From Leptospira yanagawae serovar Saopaulo str. Sao Paulo = ATCC 700523 (lineage in GTDB: Bacteria; Spirochaetota; Leptospiria; Leptospirales; Leptospiraceae), in NCBI RefSeq assembly GCF_000332475.2, contig NZ_AOGX02000011.1, positions 1 to 7,189 of the forward strand: a DNA stretch of 7,189 nt. The letters run 5' to 3'. Below, piece by piece: positions 1 through 6,220 of the stretch. A program made the position numbers and the translations under genes. The notes under the pieces are model-generated. The model made no database searches and had not been told where the DNA came from. It worked only from the letters and a program-made list of their open reading frames with translations. The number at the start of each line of letters is the position of its first letter. Position 1 is the first letter of the stretch.

Positions 1-2
1 AT

Positions 3-44
3 AAATCAGGTCCAATTTTAAGAAATTTGTTAAAACAACATTGA
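3..44 (+). CDS. Possible C-terminal tail of a gene cut by the left edge
   Basis: One + frame is open from the window edge for 13 codons and ends at TGA 42-44, 21 nt before the left core of the first repeat. That position matches the other cassettes, whose stops lie 9-19 nt before the core. The other two + frames stop at 2-4 and 19-21, so they would place the stop further away. The stretch is too short to assign a family or to prove coding. Confidence 0.3.
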   Translation, partial: KSGPILRNLLKQH

Positions 45-65
45 TTTTAAAACTTAAAACACTGC

Positions 66-231
66 GCATAACTGACGCTAACCACTTCGCGGCGGGACTC
101 CGCCCTTGCTCGGTCTGCGACACATAGGCTTTTGTCACTCCTCTTGCTTACGCAAGCCTCGTGCCAATCCCTAACGTCCCTTCCAGGGACTATACGAGGT
201 CGGGGAACTTCGGTAAGTCTATTCGATAATT
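66..231 (+). repeat. attC-like site A (166 bp), hybrid arms and variant right core
   Basis: Left core GCATAAC is at 66-72 and right core GATAATT at 225-231. The left half belongs to one subfamily (GCTAACC arm at 77-83, then ACATAGGCT), while the right half belongs to another (GGGGAACTT, then CGGTAAGTC at 211-219). The two inner arms are therefore not complementary, unlike those of every other copy. The right core carries GAT where the others have GTT; that part derives from cassette 1. The central hairpins around TTGC/GCAA and GTCCC/GGGAC are retained. Confidence 0.75.
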
Positions 232-587
232 GCAATTGGTTGATCAATAGAATAAGACGCGCAAATTTTTTTGAATGTGATTGATGTCGATTAAAGCGGA
301 ATAAAATACATGGCTGTGTTACTCCATTTACGTCTGTTACAGGATTATTGCTTTTTTAAGAAATAAGAGAAAAATTTGCGCTTGATTGGATATTACTAAC
401 GACTTCAATTCTTTTGTATTCGTAACCAACTGCAATTATCATCCGCTAACCACTTCGCTTCGGGACTTGCCCTCGCTTGGGCTGCGCCACATAGGCTTCT
501 GGCACTCCACTTGCCTACGCAAGTGTCGTTCCAGCCCCTAACGCCTCTTCGAGGCTCAGGGTCAGCCTACGTTGGTTAGCTAGTTCG
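226..587 (+). mobile_element. Cassette 1: short noncoding cassette with variant core
   Basis: The cassette is 362 bp, of which about 208 bp precede its attC (site B). Its start, GATAATTGCAATTGGTT at 225-241, is the reverse complement of AACCAACTGCAATTATC at 424-440 with one mismatch, which fixes both boundaries. I see no credible gene: the best + ORF is ATG at 310 with 18 codons and no ribosome binding site, and the reverse strand gives only a few codons. The body holds a perfect 12-bp inverted repeat (259-270 with 370-381) and a TTAAGAAATAAGA block at 356-368 that recurs in cassettes 2 and 4. It could encode a structured RNA, carry a regulatory site, or be a decayed gene. Confidence 0.65.
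259..381. repeat. 12-bp perfect inverted repeat inside cassette 1
   Basis: GCGCAAATTTTT at 259-270 is the exact reverse complement of AAAAATTTGCGC at 370-381, enclosing about 99 bp. The loop contains no supported gene. It could close a stem in a small RNA or be the ends of a miniature element. I see no flanking target duplication to favour the latter. Confidence 0.6.
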
Positions 588-593
588 TTATAC
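434..593 (+). repeat. attC-like site B (160 bp)
   Basis: The left core is the variant AATTATC at 434-440, matching the variant right core that begins cassette 1; the right core GTTATAC is at 587-593. The inner arm GCTAACCA at 445-452 pairs with TGGTTAGC at 573-580. The second stem ACATAGGCT at 489-497 pairs with AGCCTACGT at 564-572, apart from A491 against C570. One central hairpin contains TTGC/GCAA. This copy belongs to the GCTAACC subfamily. Confidence 0.8.
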
Positions 594-1118
594 GCAATAT
601 CCAAAAAGTGATTAAGAGATACTTCTCAAGTAATCTCGTTTATACTGTTTTTTACAATTTTCCTTTGTATTTGAAACGTTCTATCTTAGTTCCTTTGATT
701 AAATATAAAGTTTAAATCGAAATTTTCATTTTAAGAAATAAGAATTAAGAGAAAAGAAAGAAATGAAGAGTTCTTGGTTTTATCTTAAATAAGAAATTAT
801 TTTTGGACGGCGACTCTTTTTTTACATAATGTGATTAGGATTCTTTTTTATAATTCTATAAAAATTTGAAAACACAAAATTTAGAAAGAAAAAAATGAAA
901 GAATACGAAGTATTGAATAAATTGTTTTCTAATCACTTTTATCTCCCACATTGGATACTGCGTATAACAGCGGCTAACCACTTCGCTTCGGGACGGGCCC
1001 TCGCTCGGCCTACGGCACATAGGCTTTCTGGCACTCGTTTGCATACGCAAACTACGCGCCAGTCCCTAACGTCCCGTTTACGGGACTCAGGGTCAGCCTA
1101 CGTCGGTTAGCCTATTCG
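588..1118 (+). mobile_element. Cassette 2: noncoding cassette, homologous to cassette 4
   Basis: The boundary pair is GTTATACGCAATATCCAA at 587-604 with TTGGATACTGCGTATAAC at 951-968 (17 of 18 paired). About 370 bp precede the attC. The first 33 nt are identical to the start of cassette 4, and several internal blocks are shared with it: CTTTGATTAA, a purine-rich run at 729-756, ATGAAGAGTTCTTGGTTTTA at 763-782 and ACGGCGACTC. Between blocks the sequences differ by substitutions and indels, a pattern of RNA or DNA-site conservation. A 9-codon ORF (MKSSWFYLK, 763-792) starts in a shared block after a purine-rich stretch, but its end is not conserved. An ORF from ATG 895 runs into the attC; its leader differs from the cassette 4 copy almost only at replacement sites, so I do not call it a gene. 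Confidence 0.7.
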
Positions 1119-1124
1119 TTATAC
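962..1124 (+). repeat. attC-like site C (163 bp)
   Basis: Left core GTATAAC is at 962-968 and right core GTTATAC at 1118-1124. The inner arm GGCTAACC at 972-979 pairs exactly with GGTTAGCC at 1105-1112. The second stem ACATAGGCT at 1017-1025 pairs with AGCCTACGT at 1095-1103, except A1019 against C1101. Three further hairpins lie inside: CGGCC/GGCC-type, CTGGC...GCCAG, and GTCCCG...CGGGAC. The spacers between core and arm are unequal (3 nt left, 5 nt right). Confidence 0.85.
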
Positions 1125-1147
1125 GCAATTTTTTAAAATCAATTAAT

Positions 1148-2014
1148 ATGAAAAAAATTAGAGACCTCTTTTCGTACAGAGAAAAAAAGAAAACGTTGAA
1201 TGAATCTATTCAATTAGATACAATTAGAGACGAATCTAAAAATGTTATCTGGAGCATTCTTTTTGAAGATTTTTGGGAAGAAATTGAAAGAGATACTGGG
1301 AGATACTCAAAACAACAATCTTTCTTTTATGACGGACGCAATAGATGGTCAAAAGAATATTTTAAATACTATTGGATAAGAATCTTACAAAAACCCATTG
1401 ATGAATTCCCCGACGATTGGGGTCATTTTTACTCTATTTTGAGAAAAGATTTCTTTAACTCAAATCTATTCGAGATCTTTGATTTCTTGGAATTAATATT
1501 AAAAACAATAGATCACCCGTTTTTTATAAAAAAATTGGTAGAAAACTTAAATTATGCATTCGAACAAGAAAACATTCAATTTAGAATTATTGGTTCTAAT
1601 GTAACTAGCATAACCAACGATTTAGAAATATCATCAATAAATGAAACTCTAGAATCTGAATATAGCGCTGTATCAAAACATATGGATTTAGCAATTTCAA
1701 TGCTATTCTCAAGAAATAGTCCTGATTACAGAAATAGTATAAAAGAATCTATTTCAGGAGTAGAAGCCATTTGTAAAATAATTAGTAAAAAAGATAAAGC
1801 AACTCTTTCCGATGCTCTAACATTAATAGAGAAAAAATACAGAATACATCCGGCCTTGAAACTTTCCTTGGAAAAATTATATAACTATACGAGTGATGAA
1901 AAAGGAATCAGGCATTCGCTTTTAAGTGATCAAGAAATTTCATTTAATGAAGCAAAATTTATGCTCATATCTTGCTCAAACTTTATAAATTATTTAAAAT
2001 TAATATCCAAATAA
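1148..2014 (+). CDS. AbiJ-like abortive-infection protein (NTD4-type, HEPN-like C-terminus)
   Basis: The 288-aa product resembles the AbiJ family with an NTD4-type N-terminal domain. By family knowledge these are cytosolic phage-defence proteins, with a C-terminal HEPN-like domain thought to act as an RNase. The N-terminus (about residues 7-45) has the family's FSYREKKK start followed by a charged helix with IWSILFEDFW. The C-terminal third shows SISGVEAICK at 201-210, then IHPAL at 233-237, YTSDEKGIRHSL at 247-258 and AKFMLISCSNFINYL at 269-283, an order I recognise from this family. I do not see an unambiguous Rx4-6H catalytic motif; R255-H256 in GIRH is the conserved-looking pair. The gene is the only one in cassette 3 (1119-2178). 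ATG 1148 is 29 nt after the boundary with no Shine-Dalgarno sequence, and the TAA stop overlaps the outer arm leading to the attC. Family recall only, not a search. Confidence 0.75.
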   Translation: MKKIRDLFSYREKKKTLNESIQLDTIRDESKNVIWSILFEDFWEEIERDTGRYSKQQSFFYDGRNRWSKEYFKYYWIRILQKPIDEFPDDWGHFYSILRKDFFNSNLFEIFDFLELILKTIDHPFFIKKLVENLNYAFEQENIQFRIIGSNVTSITNDLEISSINETLESEYSAVSKHMDLAISMLFSRNSPDYRNSIKESISGVEAICKIISKKDKATLSDALTLIEKKYRIHPALKLSLEKLYNYTSDEKGIRHSLLSDQEISFNEAKFMLISCSNFINYLKLISK

Positions 2015-2023
2015 AAAAACTGC

Positions 2024-2184
2024 GTATAACAGCGACTTAACGCTACGCCTCGGGACAAGCCCTCGCTCGGGCTACGCCACATTCCTCTTCTGTCACTCGT
2101 TTGCCTACGCAAACTCCGTGCCAGTCCCTAACGTCCCTTCGGGACTCAGGGTCGAGGAACGTCGTTAAGTCTAGTTCGTTATAC
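2024..2184 (+). repeat. attC-like site D (161 bp), third arm subtype
   Basis: Left core GTATAAC is at 2024-2030 and right core GTTATAC at 2178-2184. The arms differ from the other subfamilies but change together: GACTTAACG at 2034-2042 pairs with CGTTAAGTC at 2163-2171, and ACATTCCTC at 2079-2087 pairs with GAGGAACGT at 2154-2162 except A2081 against C2160. These compensated changes support a folded single strand as the functional form. Confidence 0.83.
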
Positions 2185-2721
2185 GCAATATCCAAAAAGT
2201 GATTAAGAGACTCTTAGTAAGAATTCACGCTAATATTTTCGAATTAACGCATTTTTATTTACGAGATTCGTTTTATCGCAGCTCCTTTGATTAAGTAGAA
2301 AATTTTAATGACAATTTTCACCTTAAGAAATAAGAATTAAGAGAAAAGATGAACTAAAGAAAGAAATGAAGAGTTCTTGGTTTTATCTTAAATGCGAAAT
2401 TATCTTTGTACGGCGACTCAATTTTTAAATACTAGAGACTAGGATTTCCTTTTAAAGTTCTAAATAAATTTAAAAAATCAACTTTAAGAAGAAAAAAATG
2501 AAAGAAAACGAAATTTTGACTAAATTGTTTTCTAATCACCTTATTTTCTCACATTGGACACTGCGTATAACAGCGGCTAACCACTTCGCATCGGGTCGAG
2601 CCCTCGCTCGGCCTACGGCACATAGGCTTTCTGGCACTCGTTTGCATGCGCAAACTACGCGCCAGTCCCTAACGTCCCGTTTCCGGGACTCAGGGTCAGC
2701 CTACGTCGGTTAGCCTATTCG
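2179..2721 (+). mobile_element. Cassette 4: noncoding cassette, homologous to cassette 2
   Basis: The boundary pair is GTTATACGCAATATCCAA at 2178-2195 with TTGGACACTGCGTATAAC at 2554-2571 (16 of 18 paired). About 385 bp precede the attC. It is a diverged copy of cassette 2, with the same order of conserved blocks and an extra ~11 bp within the purine-rich region near 2349-2359. The shared ATGAAGAGTTCTTGGTTTTA block at 2366-2385 opens a 20-codon ORF here, against 9 codons in cassette 2, because the stop is lost; the reading frame is therefore not conserved. A second ORF from ATG 2498 runs into the attC and mirrors the cassette 2 one without synonymous bias. A small RNA, a promoter-bearing cassette or a decayed gene are all possible. 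Confidence 0.7.
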
Positions 2722-2727
2722 TTATGC
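2565..2727 (+). repeat. attC-like site E (163 bp)
   Basis: Left core GTATAAC is at 2565-2571; right core GTTATGC at 2721-2727 belongs to cassette 5. The GGCTAACC/GGTTAGCC inner arms match site C. The second stem ACATAGGCT at 2620-2628 pairs with AGCCTACGT at 2698-2706 except A2622 against C2704. It is nearly identical to site C, consistent with cassettes 2 and 4 sharing ancestry. Confidence 0.84.
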
Positions 2728-2742
2728 GTAATGCCATAAGAT

Positions 2743-3933
2743 ATGTTTGAAAAAATAACCATTAGAGAATCTGCCAATTCAGAAAAGGATTTTCCCTTAG
2801 ATATGGGATTAATCCTTGAATCTATGCTATTCTATCGCAAAACTATTGTATTATGTAATTCCTGGATTTCACTTAAACAATTATTTAATACTTTCGGCAT
2901 TGACAATATTAACAAATTAATTGATTCTGAAACGTTAGAAATTCTCTTCTCAGAATCACTCTCGGGAATTAGTACAAACAAGAACCAGGCTGGTATTGAA
3001 CTTCATAACCTAGTTATTGTCAGCTCACCTCAGCATACTCTTGATATAAATTTAAAAAAAATATGCACCGAAATTACCGGAAGAGAAGGCAGAGGTCGTA
3101 GAATTGCAAACTCTTTCGAAGGAAAAATAAAAAAATTTAATTTTGATGCTGGTTTCGTAACAAATGCAAAAAGCATATTTTCAGATGAAGGCTACATAAA
3201 TAAATCTGTCCAACTTCTCCTTAAGAACTGGATTCCTGAACTTGAAAACGAAAAAATAGAAAATTTTAAAGTCGAACAAGTAGAAAATGGTTTTATTGTA
3301 AATTCAAAACTCGATTTCAATTCTCTAAACAAAATATATAATAAAAGTCGTATCAACAAAGAAAACATATTAACACCTGCGTATCTGTTAACAAATATTT
3401 TCGATGTAGAAACTGACCTATTTCATGCTTCCAACAACTTAAGTGAAATTGTATCGACAACACAAAAATCTATGCTAATTGAAGTTAGGTTAAAATATTT
3501 AACAGACAAATATTTAAAAAGTGCGGAAAAGAAAGAAAATTTCATTAAGTATATCAGTCCATCATTTAACACAATAAGAGATGAATTCAATCAAGGGAAA
3601 ATTGATATAAATTCAATAATCGAATCAATTTTACATTCAAATAAATTTAAAAAATGGCTAGAGAATATTGATAACAACGAAGATTTACTTCAGGAATATC
3701 TAAAAGAAATTTCAAAAGATAATCTAATTAACAAAATGCCAAACAAGATTTACCGCTGGGGATTTTTTACCTTAGGTGGCTTATTTCTAGAAGCATCATT
3801 CCCAACGGGAATAGGAACTATCTCTGGAGTAGCATTAAGCTTTTTAGATAGTTTTCTATTTGAAAAACTTGCAATAGGCTGGCAACCAAATCAATTTGTA
3901 AATCAATATTTAATAAAAAATTTAAAAGATTAA
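2743..3933 (+). CDS. Unrecognised 396-aa protein with hydrophobic C-terminal segment
   Basis: I do not recognise a family. The protein has no signal peptide, a mixed charged body rich in Asn, Lys and Ile, and a basic patch GREGRGRR at about 113-120. The middle (about 200-330) looks mostly helical and charged. Residues 339-375 are strongly hydrophobic and glycine-rich (GFFTLGGLFLEA, then GIGTISGVALSFLDSFLF), which could form a membrane hairpin, followed by a short tail with GWQPNQF at 379-385. It is the only gene of cassette 5 (2722-4102). ATG 2743 is 21 nt after the boundary with no clear Shine-Dalgarno sequence. A membrane-targeted defence effector is conceivable given the neighbouring AbiJ-like cassette, but nothing in the sequence demonstrates this. 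Confidence 0.8.
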   Translation: MFEKITIRESANSEKDFPLDMGLILESMLFYRKTIVLCNSWISLKQLFNTFGIDNINKLIDSETLEILFSESLSGISTNKNQAGIELHNLVIVSSPQHTLDINLKKICTEITGREGRGRRIANSFEGKIKKFNFDAGFVTNAKSIFSDEGYINKSVQLLLKNWIPELENEKIENFKVEQVENGFIVNSKLDFNSLNKIYNKSRINKENILTPAYLLTNIFDVETDLFHASNNLSEIVSTTQKSMLIEVRLKYLTDKYLKSAEKKENFIKYISPSFNTIRDEFNQGKIDINSIIESILHSNKFKKWLENIDNNEDLLQEYLKEISKDNLINKMPNKIYRWGFFTLGGLFLEASFPTGIGTISGVALSFLDSFLFEKLAIGWQPNQFVNQYLIKNLKD

Positions 3934-3944
3934 AATGGCACTAC

Positions 3945-4108
3945 GCATAACAGCGACTTACCGCTACGCTTCGGCACAAGGCCTCGCTCGGCCTACGGCA
4001 AATTCCACTTCTGGCATTCGCCTTGCTTACGCAAGCTACATGCCAGTCCCTAACGTCCCGCTTCCGGGACTCAGGGTCGGGGAACTTCGGTAAGTCTGTT
4101 CGTTATGC
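3945..4108 (+). repeat. attC-like site F (164 bp)
   Basis: Left core GCATAAC is at 3945-3951 and right core GTTATGC at 4102-4108. The inner arm GACTTACCG at 3955-3963 pairs exactly with CGGTAAGTC at 4088-4096. The second stem AAATTCC at 4000-4006 pairs with GGAACTT at 4081-4087 except A4002 against C4085. The internal hairpin CTGGCAT at 4011-4017 pairs with ATGCCAG at 4040-4046, with TTGC/GCAA nested inside, and GTCCCG at 4055-4060 pairs with CGGGAC. The fold is therefore multibranched. Confidence 0.86.
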
Positions 4109-4128
4109 GAAATATTTTAAAATTTCAT

Positions 4129-4133
4129 GAGGA
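4129..4133 (+). promoter_or_regulatory. Ribosome binding site of the cassette 6 gene
   Basis: GAGGA lies 11 nt before ATG 4145. This is the only clear Shine-Dalgarno sequence among the coding cassettes and supports that start codon. Confidence 0.6.
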
Positions 4134-4144
4134 TAAATATCTAA

Positions 4145-4891
4145 ATGCAAAAAATTAAGAAAATTAACATTCGCCAATTTATCTTAATACTTCTTATCCC
4201 ATTCCAAATCTTTTCTGAAGAATCGATTGAGTTAAAAGAGAATGAATTAAGTAGAAAAAAGATCCATTTATATTCTGCTTTGTATACTTTAAATAGATAT
4301 ACTGAGTATCCTTTTAGAAAAAGATCGGAAGACTTTGATATCAATTTTCTTTATGGTATTACTAATAACTTTTTTGTAGGATTTACATACAATATAGGAG
4401 AACATTCTGAAAGAAAAATTCAGTTTGTCCCAAGCACTTATAGTGGATATGAACAAGTTGGCGAATTTTCATCTTCACGATATGGAGAATATTTTATGCT
4501 TAGGTCTCAATATTTTTTTTACAAGAACTTCTACGGTAGTTTGAATGCGGGATTCGAAAAAGGATTCACAAAGGAGCAAACAAAATTTTTATACATTGGA
4601 CAAAATGTTGAATATCAGCCTTACTCAAAAATTACCAATTTTTCTCACCGTTATTTTGGTACATTTGGAGTTGGTTACAGAGACAATTTCTTTGAAAATA
4701 TACTTTTGGGAATTGAATTCGAATTCGGAGTGATAAACTCCGGCAAAATAAATGATCATTACACTTTTGATCCTGTATACTTTAATGGATTACCACAAAA
4801 ATACAGACAAGATTTATACTTAGGTAATCCCTACAAAACAGGAAATTCAGAATTTTCTGTGATTTCCGTTTATGCAGGAATTGCATTGTAA
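4145..4891 (+). CDS. Predicted outer-membrane beta-barrel protein
   Basis: The 248-aa product begins with a signal peptide: basic MQKIKK, a hydrophobic core at about 12-20, and a likely cut after FS near residue 24. The mature part has many short stretches alternating aromatic or aliphatic with polar residues, such as DINFLYGI, FFVGFTYNIG, YFMLRSQYFFY, GSLNAGFEKG, YFGTFGVGYRD and ILLGIEFEFGV. They are separated by polar turns, as expected for a small outer-membrane barrel. The protein ends in SVYAGIAL, so it lacks the classical terminal Phe. I know no named family for it; a transporter, adhesin or porin role cannot be chosen. It is the only gene of cassette 6 (4103-5059), with a good ribosome binding site and its stop 13 nt before the attC core. 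Confidence 0.78.
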   Translation: MQKIKKINIRQFILILLIPFQIFSEESIELKENELSRKKIHLYSALYTLNRYTEYPFRKRSEDFDINFLYGITNNFFVGFTYNIGEHSERKIQFVPSTYSGYEQVGEFSSSRYGEYFMLRSQYFFYKNFYGSLNAGFEKGFTKEQTKFLYIGQNVEYQPYSKITNFSHRYFGTFGVGYRDNFFENILLGIEFEFGVINSGKINDHYTFDPVYFNGLPQKYRQDLYLGNPYKTGNSEFSVISVYAGIAL

Positions 4892-4904
4892 CTTAAAATA
4901 CTTC

Positions 4905-5065
4905 GCATAACAGCGACTTACCGCTACGCTTCGGCACAAGGCCTCGCTCGGGCTACGCCAAATTCCCCTTCTGGCATTCGCCTTGCTTACGCAAGCTGCA
5001 TGCCAGTCCCTAACGTCCCGTTGGGACTCAGGGTCGGGGAACTTCGGTAAGTCTATTCGTTATGC
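4905..5065 (+). repeat. attC-like site G (161 bp)
   Basis: Left core GCATAAC is at 4905-4911 and right core GTTATGC at 5059-5065. It is of the GACTTACCG/CGGTAAGTC subfamily. The second stem AAATTCCCC at 4960-4968 pairs with GGGGAACTT at 5036-5044 except A4962 against C5042. The third hairpin is shortened to GTCCCGTTGGGAC. Confidence 0.86.
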
Positions 5066-5091
5066 GACATGACAATAATTGAATTAAAAAT

Positions 5092-6024
5092 ATGAAAAAA
5101 ACATTAAAAACAATCTTTACCCTACTCTTCTTAAACTCTGCTATTTTTTCGCAGTCGATTAAACCTACCTTTGAATCTGGAGTAAAAGTGCTAAGAGCAG
5201 AATTTATTCCCTTCGAATATAGCAGAGATAAAACTGATGCTATTCCGCTTTGGGGATATAAAGTGAACGATTTAAAAAGCAATAATAAAACAATTAATCC
5301 CTTTTTCTTCACTTATAAAAACCTAGAAAAGGGATATGGTTTGGAATTTGAATTCTCTAAAATTCAAATGGAAAGAGCAAATTATGATATTGATTATGTT
5401 TATACTAGAAACAATATTCCACAGTATTCTCGATTTAAAGAATATCTAAGATATAATGAAAGAAGTGATTATAAACTAAATTTCTTTTTTTATCTTTTAC
5501 CTGATTCAAAGGAATATTTTGCTTTAGGTGGCGGTATCAGAAAAATAGATAGGATTAGAAATAGTTCAATTGATAATTTTACTGCTGAAGAGAAAATCAT
5601 TGCTTTAGGTCCACAAATTGTCTTAAAATCCAAAATTCCCATTACAAAACAACTTTCCCTAAATATTGGATTAGATTTGTATCATACACAAGGTAAAAGA
5701 GATTATTACTATCTTGATTCACACCTCTATTTTTTCTCTTCTGGAGCTGTTTCTGATTTTACTAGCATAAAAGGAAATGGGAAAACAAAAGGAATCTTTA
5801 GAGGTTTTGAAGCTGATATTTCTTTAAAATATAATTTTCTTGAAAACTTTAATCTTGCTTTTGGATATAATTATAACTATGCTTACTTTAGATATGAAGA
5901 TTTAAATGATACTTTTTACTCTTTTTCTACTTTTAACAATTCCATTGGTTACCAAAACAGTAAATTATCAAATGGAAAAGAGATAATTAGAGGATTTTAT
6001 ATTTCCGCATCAACCATCTTTTAA
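5092..6024 (+). CDS. Predicted outer-membrane beta-barrel protein
   Basis: The 310-aa product has an N-terminal signal peptide (MKKTLK, hydrophobic core to about residue 19, probable cut near SAIFSQ). The mature protein alternates polar and aromatic residues through many strands (for example YGLEFEFSKIQM, YKLNFFFYLL, YFALGGGIRKI, LSLNIGLDLYH, FEADISLKYNF, FNLAFGYNYNYAYF) and ends with GFYISASTIF. A C-terminal aromatic residue on a final strand is typical of substrates of the BAM outer-membrane assembly machinery. No named family recognised. It is the only gene of cassette 7 (5060-6191). ATG 5092 is 32 nt after the boundary without an obvious Shine-Dalgarno sequence, and the TAA stop overlaps the attC outer arm. 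It follows another predicted barrel in cassette 6, but I see no sequence similarity between the two beyond general barrel character. Confidence 0.8.
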   Translation: MKKTLKTIFTLLFLNSAIFSQSIKPTFESGVKVLRAEFIPFEYSRDKTDAIPLWGYKVNDLKSNNKTINPFFFTYKNLEKGYGLEFEFSKIQMERANYDIDYVYTRNNIPQYSRFKEYLRYNERSDYKLNFFFYLLPDSKEYFALGGGIRKIDRIRNSSIDNFTAEEKIIALGPQIVLKSKIPITKQLSLNIGLDLYHTQGKRDYYYLDSHLYFFSSGAVSDFTSIKGNGKTKGIFRGFEADISLKYNFLENFNLAFGYNYNYAYFRYEDLNDTFYSFSTFNNSIGYQNSKLSNGKEIIRGFYISASTIF

Positions 6025-6034
6025 TTGTCACGTC

Positions 6035-6197
6035 GCATAACAGCGACTTACCGCTACGCATCGGGACAAGCCCTCGCTCGGCCTACGGCAAATTCCCCTT
6101 CTGGCATTCGCCTTGCGTTCGCAAGCTACATGCCAGTCCCTAACGTCCCGTTCCGGGTCTCAGGGTCGGGGAACTTCGGTAAGTCTATTCGTTATGC
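6035..6197 (+). repeat. attC-like site H (163 bp)
   Basis: Left core GCATAAC is at 6035-6041 and right core GTTATGC at 6191-6197. It is of the GACTTACCG/CGGTAAGTC subfamily. The second stem AAATTCCCC at 6090-6098 pairs with GGGGAACTT at 6168-6176 except A6092 against C6174. The repeat has an uninterrupted + frame over part of its length that joins the following gene; this is fortuitous. Confidence 0.86.
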
Positions 6198-6220
6198 GTA
6201 ATAAACCAATCATTTTACAT

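Noticed and set aside
16..26. TTTTAAGAAAT before site A, resembling the block shared by cassettes 1, 2 and 4
   Set aside because: Only 11 AT-rich bases match, which chance can explain in such sequence.
47..247. Reverse-strand ORF of 66 codons over site A
   Set aside because: It is almost wholly the complement of the repeat, which is GC-rich and poor in stop codons; related antisense ORFs appear at other copies.
856..1050. Reverse-strand ORF of 64 codons over site C
   Set aside because: Half lies in the repeat and half in noncoding DNA; the frame is not kept in the homologous cassette 4.
895..1110. Forward ORF of 71 codons, with a twin at 2498-2713
   Set aside because: About 47 codons are attC sequence, and the leader codons differ between the twins mostly by amino-acid replacements, so there is no sign of protein conservation despite a purine-rich stretch before the ATG.
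4545..4733. Forward ORF inside the cassette 6 gene
   Set aside because: Out-of-frame shadow of the 248-aa barrel gene; likewise the reverse ORF at 4141-4344.
5028..5312. Reverse-strand ORF of 94 codons with a hydrophobic N-terminus
   Set aside because: It is the complement of the signal-peptide region of the barrel gene at 5092 and of site G; the forward gene is far better supported.
6113..6220. Extended N-terminus of the cassette 8 lipoprotein reaching into site H
   Set aside because: The extension translates recombination-site sequence and would bury the signal peptide; ATG 6221 gives a normal lipoprotein precursor.
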